Assembly (NCBI GenBank): GCA_963205195.1 | Contig: CAUJHR010000006.1 | Span: forward strand, 1 to 59,585 | Length of the DNA stretch: 59,585 nucleotides | Direction: 5' to 3' | From: Pseudomonadota bacterium | GTDB lineage: Bacteria > Pseudomonadota > Alphaproteobacteria > Rickettsiales > SXRF01 | In this document: positions 56,403 through 59,585 of the stretch, in pieces | Layout: the number at the start of each line of letters is the position of its first letter | Position numbering within the stretch: the first letter of the stretch is position 1 | Notes under the pieces: generated by a model | What the model was told of the DNA's origin: nothing | The model's database searches: none | Seen by the model: the letters and a program-made list of their open reading frames with translations, nothing else | Program-made: the position numbers and the translations under genes

Positions 56403-56845
56403 GCTTTGTTATACCTAACTATTGCTTTCCGCGCCAGCTCATCGGCCCGTTCGTTCATGTCATGGCCATTATGCCCTTTTACCCAATGCCATTTTATAAT
56501 GTGATGTGCTGCAGCCTTTTCAAGCCTTTGCCAATATTCAACATTTTTCACTGGCTTCTTGTCGGCTGTTTTCCATCCCCGTGCTTTCCAGCCGGGAAGC
56601 CATTCGCTTATACCTTTCAAAACATAGGTACTATCGCTGTATAGATCCACTGAACAAGGCAATTTTAATTGCTCAAGGGATGCAATCACTGCCATAAGCT
56701 CCATGCGGTTATTGGTGGTTTCAGCTTCAAAACCAGAAAGCTCTTTTTCCTTTTCCCCGTAAACCAATATAGCGCCCCAGCCGCCCGGCCCTGGGTTACC
56801 CGAACAAGCACCGTCAGTATATATTTTTACATGTTTTTTAGTCAT
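56399..56845 (-). CDS. rnhA: Ribonuclease HI
   Basis: Cuts RNA in RNA-DNA hybrids. 148 residues with the four acidic catalytic residues in place: Asp in [16 protein letters not shown] (about 10), Glu in [10 protein letters not shown], Asp in [11 protein letters not shown], Asp in [11 protein letters not shown] near the end. Its start overlaps the thrB stop. The order thrB-rnhA is common in Alphaproteobacteria. Confidence 0.97.
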   Translation of the reverse strand: MTKKHVKIYTDGACSGNPGPGGWGAILVYGEKEKELSGFEAETTNNRMELMAVIASLEQLKLPCSVDLYSDSTYVLKGISEWLPGWKARGWKTADKKPVKNVEYWQRLEKAAAHHIIKWHWVKGHNGHDMNERADELARKAIVRYNKA

Positions 56846-57825
56846 TACAACCCTACCAATAATTTACCGCTTTGATGGAACCGTAGTTTCTCCACATATT
56901 CCAGCGGGTCTTTGACATTTACCAGCGCACCCGGATCGCGATTCAGCCAATCATAACTACGGGTAAGAAGGAAGCGCAGTGCTGCACCACGCAATAGTAG
57001 TGGGAAAGACGCCTCTTCTTCAGCACTCAGGGGGCGGATTCCATTATAAGATGCCATAAGCGCCTGCACACGCTCTTTTACCAGCCTGTGACGCTCATCA
57101 AAACACCAGGCATTTATTATAATTGCTAAATCATACGCCCAAAAATCATTACAGGAAAAATAAAAATCTATCACCCCTGAAAGTTCCAACTTGCCGCCAA
57201 ACGGCTTTTTAAAAAATACATTGTCGGGAAAAAGATCGGCATGAATTGGCCCAAGTGGTAGGTCAGTTGGCCAATTCTCACTTAAATAATTATACTCTTC
57301 ATTGATAACCTGCTTAAGTCCCGGCTCTATTTCATCTACTCGGTCAATGATTTCGTCTATTATTTTTTCCCAGCCTTTAACCGATAAGTGATTTGCACGC
57401 ATATAAGGAAAATCAACTCCCGTAATATGCATGCGCGCAACCATATCCCCAATATGCAATAAATGCTCCGGTGTAATGTTTTTGACCCCGCTGCCCTCAA
57501 GGAAGCTTACTACCACGGCTGGTTTTTCTTTAAGAGCAGAAAGTGTGCGCCCGCCTTTAGAAACTATTGGCTGCGGGCATAAAATGCCCCTTGCATGCCA
57601 CCACTGCATTAACTCAGTAAAATATGGTAGCTCAGAAAGCTCGAAATGCTTCTCGAATAAAGTAAGGATGTAATTTACGGTTAGTGATTTTTGGTTAGTG
57701 GTTAGAAGATAGTTGGTATTGGTAACACCTTCGGCTATAGGTTCAAATGATTGCAAAACCCCTATGTCATACTGCTCAAGCAGTCTTTCAATATCATATT
57801 TATCTAGTTGGGTGTAAACGGCCAT
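56845..57825 (-). CDS. thrB: Homoserine kinase, ThrB type II (APH-like fold)
   Basis: Phosphorylates homoserine for threonine synthesis. The start [16 protein letters not shown] is the family form, so I use 57825; a longer frame to 57852 adds nine repeat-derived residues. [10 protein letters not shown], the catalytic [12 protein letters not shown] (about 197-208) and [19 protein letters not shown] are the APH-type kinase motifs. Residues about 39-48 ([10 protein letters not shown]) come from a TTAGTGG heptamer array in the glycine-loop region. 326 residues. Confidence 0.94.
   Translation of the reverse strand: MAVYTQLDKYDIERLLEQYDIGVLQSFEPIAEGVTNTNYLLTTNQKSLTVNYILTLFEKHFELSELPYFTELMQWWHARGILCPQPIVSKGGRTLSALKEKPAVVVSFLEGSGVKNITPEHLLHIGDMVARMHITGVDFPYMRANHLSVKGWEKIIDEIIDRVDEIEPGLKQVINEEYNYLSENWPTDLPLGPIHADLFPDNVFFKKPFGGKLELSGVIDFYFSCNDFWAYDLAIIINAWCFDERHRLVKERVQALMASYNGIRPLSAEEEASFPLLLRGAALRFLLTRSYDWLNRDPGALVNVKDPLEYVEKLRFHQSGKLLVGL
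57680..57710. repeat. Heptamer array inside thrB (TTAGTGG type)
   Basis: Units TTAGTGA, TTTTTGG, TTAGTGG, TTAGAAG, in frame in ThrB residues about 39-48. Confidence 0.65.
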
Positions 57826-57826
57826 A

Positions 57827-57895
57827 AACGGATAACGGATTACGGATGGCAAAAATAAGGATGCTTATCATCCGTCATCTGCCATCTGCTATCCA
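57827..57895. repeat. Facing heptamer arrays before thrB (ACGGATT ... CATCTGC)
   Basis: ACGGATA, ACGGATT, ACGGATG, a short A-rich spacer and an inner ATGCTTATCAT, then CATCCGT, CATCTGC, CATCTGC, TATCCAT. It fills the sdhB-thrB gap entirely and replaces the region where a ribosome site is expected. Confidence 0.8.
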
Positions 57896-58696
57896 TTATA
57901 CCACCCTCTCAACCATCAATTTCTTTATTTCAGCGATAGCCTTCGCTGGATTCAACCCTTTAGGGCATGTTTTCGCGCAATTCATTATGGTGTGGCAGCG
58001 GTAAAGCTTGAACGGGTCTTCAAGTTCGTCTAAACGCTCGCCGGTGAATTCATCGCGGCTATCAATTATCCAGCGGTAAGCATGCAGCAAAATAGCAGGC
58101 CCCAGGAAGCGGTCAGAATTCCACCAGTAGCTTGGGCAGGATGTAGAACAGCAGGCGCATAGAATACATTCATAAAGCCCATCGAGCTTAGCACGGTCAT
58201 CAGGCGATTGCAGGCGCTCGCGGTTGGCAGGCTGTGGTGTTGAGGTCTGCAGCCATGGTTTAATAGATTCATACTGCGCGTAAAAATGCGTCATATCCGG
58301 CACAAGGTCTTTAATAACCGACATATGCGGCAGCGGGTATATATTCACATCGCCGCGAACTTCATCGATAGGTTTTATGCAGGCCAATGTATTGGTGCCG
58401 TCAATATTCATGGCACAGCTGCCACAAATACCTTCGCGGCACGAGCGCCGGAAAGTAAGGGTTGCATCGACCTCATCCTTAATTTTTATAAGCGCATCCA
58501 GCACCATTGGCGCGCAGTCATCCATATCTATTTCATATGAATCAAGGCGAGGGTTCTTAGGAGTACCTTTATCGTCTTTATCTTCAGGGTTGAAGCGATA
58601 GATATTAAATTTTTTGATGTTCTTTGCCGCAGATGGCGCTTTGTGGAGATTGCCTTTGCCAACTTTTGAATTAGGGGGCAGCCTTAGTTCAACCAT
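57896..58696 (-). CDS. sdhB: Succinate dehydrogenase iron-sulfur subunit SdhB
   Basis: Electron-transfer subunit of respiratory complex II. 266 residues: 2Fe-2S ferredoxin domain with [16 protein letters not shown] (about 86-101), then [12 protein letters not shown] for the 4Fe-4S cluster (about 176) and [14 protein letters not shown] for the 3Fe-4S and neighbouring cysteines (about 233-246). Inner-membrane associated. sdhA is probably just outside or elsewhere; it is not in the window. Followed by thrB after a repeat-filled gap. Confidence 0.97.
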   Translation of the reverse strand: MVELRLPPNSKVGKGNLHKAPSAAKNIKKFNIYRFNPEDKDDKGTPKNPRLDSYEIDMDDCAPMVLDALIKIKDEVDATLTFRRSCREGICGSCAMNIDGTNTLACIKPIDEVRGDVNIYPLPHMSVIKDLVPDMTHFYAQYESIKPWLQTSTPQPANRERLQSPDDRAKLDGLYECILCACCSTSCPSYWWNSDRFLGPAILLHAYRWIIDSRDEFTGERLDELEDPFKLYRCHTIMNCAKTCPKGLNPAKAIAEIKKLMVERVV

Positions 58697-58781
58697 AAAA
58701 TATCCTTATAATATTGCAGCATAAATAATGAATCGATAGTAGCAATTTTCCCAAACCAATCAAGTGCTAAAACAAAAACGG

Positions 58782-59585
58782 CTATTGCCCCACATACTGC
58801 ATATCCGGTAGCAGCTCAATATTATTTTTGCGCTTGAAAGCAATTTCACTAATTGTTTTCTGCAAAGCCACAAAGCGCTCTGCATTGGAAGGATGGGTAA
58901 CAGATATATATATATCGCCCGGATCTTCTATCGACATGCGGCGCCAGAGATAAGGAGCCTTTTTTATGTCATACCCTGCCCTTGCCATTACATAAAGACC
59001 TATATAATCGGCTTCCCTTTCAAAATCAGCCCCGTATGTCAGGGAGCCGATCTCGGCCCCCGCCGATGCCACGCCCCAGTCGGTATCAATGCCACGGCTT
59101 GATGCAATCTCATCAGCTGCAGCCCCTATCAGCATACCCCATGTTGCATTATGTTCCTGCGCTTTCCTGTGCTGCATTAAATTATGGGAAAACTCATGCC
59201 CCATTACCGCTGCCAGCTCATCATCACTTTGTACAAAACGCATCATCCCGGTATAAATTATAATATTCTTGCCATCAGAAAGCGCATTTATTTTTTCATC
59301 CCGCGACATGCGGAAATAATAATAACAACCGTTTTTCTGAAGCTTCAGGCCACGGCATATTTCTGCACCGGCCTTTTCTATTTTTTCGCCTACCCTTTCG
59401 AACTGGCCACGCATATTTTTATGGTTTTTCCATCTTTTAGGCTCACCACCATTTGCATTTATCCTATCTACAATCAGTTGCTGGTTTAATTCTTCTGACT
59501 GGATCTCGTCGCCAGCTAACTGCGGAGGAGTAGTCAAAGGTTTCTGGCAGGCTATAAGGGAAAAATTTATAATAACTATAAAAAA
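58782..59585 (-). CDS. M48-family metallopeptidase, lipoprotein, N-terminus cut by window edge
   Basis: Zinc peptidase of the BepA/LoiP type, probably a periplasmic quality-control protease. The frame is open to the window edge. Its first visible residues FFIVIINFSLIACQKP form a lipoprotein signal with lipobox LIAC, so the real start lies beyond 59585; a TTG at 59537 is not a credible start. The zinc motif HEFSH in VMGHEFSHNLMQHRKAQ and the third ligand Glu in ADFEREADYIGLYVMARAGY are intact, as is the ISVTHPSNAERF near the end. Confidence 0.92.
   Translation of the reverse strand, partial: FFIVIINFSLIACQKPLTTPPQLAGDEIQSEELNQQLIVDRINANGGEPKRWKNHKNMRGQFERVGEKIEKAGAEICRGLKLQKNGCYYYFRMSRDEKINALSDGKNIIIYTGMMRFVQSDDELAAVMGHEFSHNLMQHRKAQEHNATWGMLIGAAADEIASSRGIDTDWGVASAGAEIGSLTYGADFEREADYIGLYVMARAGYDIKKAPYLWRRMSIEDPGDIYISVTHPSNAERFVALQKTISEIAFKRKNNIELLPDMQYVGQ

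Noticed and set aside
59489..59537. TTG at 59537 as the start of the M48 peptidase
   Set aside because: The frame is open beyond it and encodes a lipobox (LIAC), so the true start is outside the window.

Overview
The window is a contiguous chromosomal segment of an alphaproteobacterium, moderately AT-rich and nearly filled with genes. Support for this placement comes from the order miaB - phoH - ybeY - corC - lnt - xre - metK - trmB, a TIGR02300/FYDLN acidic protein, a SAM-II type riboswitch before metK, and the ftsX - ydcF - plsC run. The 23S-5S rRNA unit has its own promoter and no 16S or spacer tRNAs in front of it. That split arrangement is typical of Rickettsiales, so a Rickettsiales-like, possibly host-associated lineage is my best inference. 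Unlike the reduced pathogens it keeps flagellar genes and a complete meso-DAP peptidoglycan pathway.

Layout. 1-16.5 kb (minus strand) is the dcw division and cell-wall cluster, transcribed mraZ - rsmH - ftsL - ftsI - murE - murF - mraY - (membrane orphan) - murD - ftsW - (two small membrane proteins) - murG - murC - (antitoxin remnant) - murB - ddl. It is headed by a promoter with four MraZ-type boxes. One gene (3160-3786) lies on the opposite strand inside it. 16.5-22.4 kb holds unknown proteins, tRNA-Gly(CCC) and rpsD. It includes a five-gene run of small proteins (19.0-22.4 kb), three of them with Gly/Ala-rich membrane segments, in three transcription units that share an upstream motif. 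22.5-32.2 kb carries rluD, trmB, metK with its riboswitch, xre, lnt, corC, ybeY, phoH, a solitary MazF-like toxin and miaB. 32.2-35.8 kb is the 23S-5S unit. 36-40.8 kb is an accessory island: three tiny unknown genes, a pilin-like gene broken by a stop codon, and a two-gene operon ending in a large protein with a zeta-toxin-like kinase domain. Its promoter region carries the same motif as the 19-22 kb cluster. 40.8-51.5 kb is housekeeping: FYDLN protein, grpE with a heat-shock-like promoter, ftsX, ydcF, plsC, a Sel1 protein, rph, rdgB, a flavin reductase, yceI, dsbD, a phasin and a D,D-carboxypeptidase. 52.3-55.5 kb is flgF-flgG-flgA-flgH. 55.6-59.6 kb has dapB, rnhA, thrB, sdhB and an M48 lipoprotein peptidase cut by the window edge.

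The most distinctive property is a layer of small repeats. (1) Heptamer repeats, often as facing inverted arrays, are inserted in frame in murB, murC, murD (two loci), murE, rsmH, trmB and thrB. (2) A palindromic element coding for SFPRRRES...PACAGMT is inserted in frame in lnt, with an intergenic copy before murE. (3) Long hairpins of about 110-140 nt with variable arms but a similar core lie at 17.8, 23.5 and 52.3 kb. Together with the shared motif joining the unknown-protein cluster and the zeta-like kinase operon, these are the best candidates for undescribed biology here.
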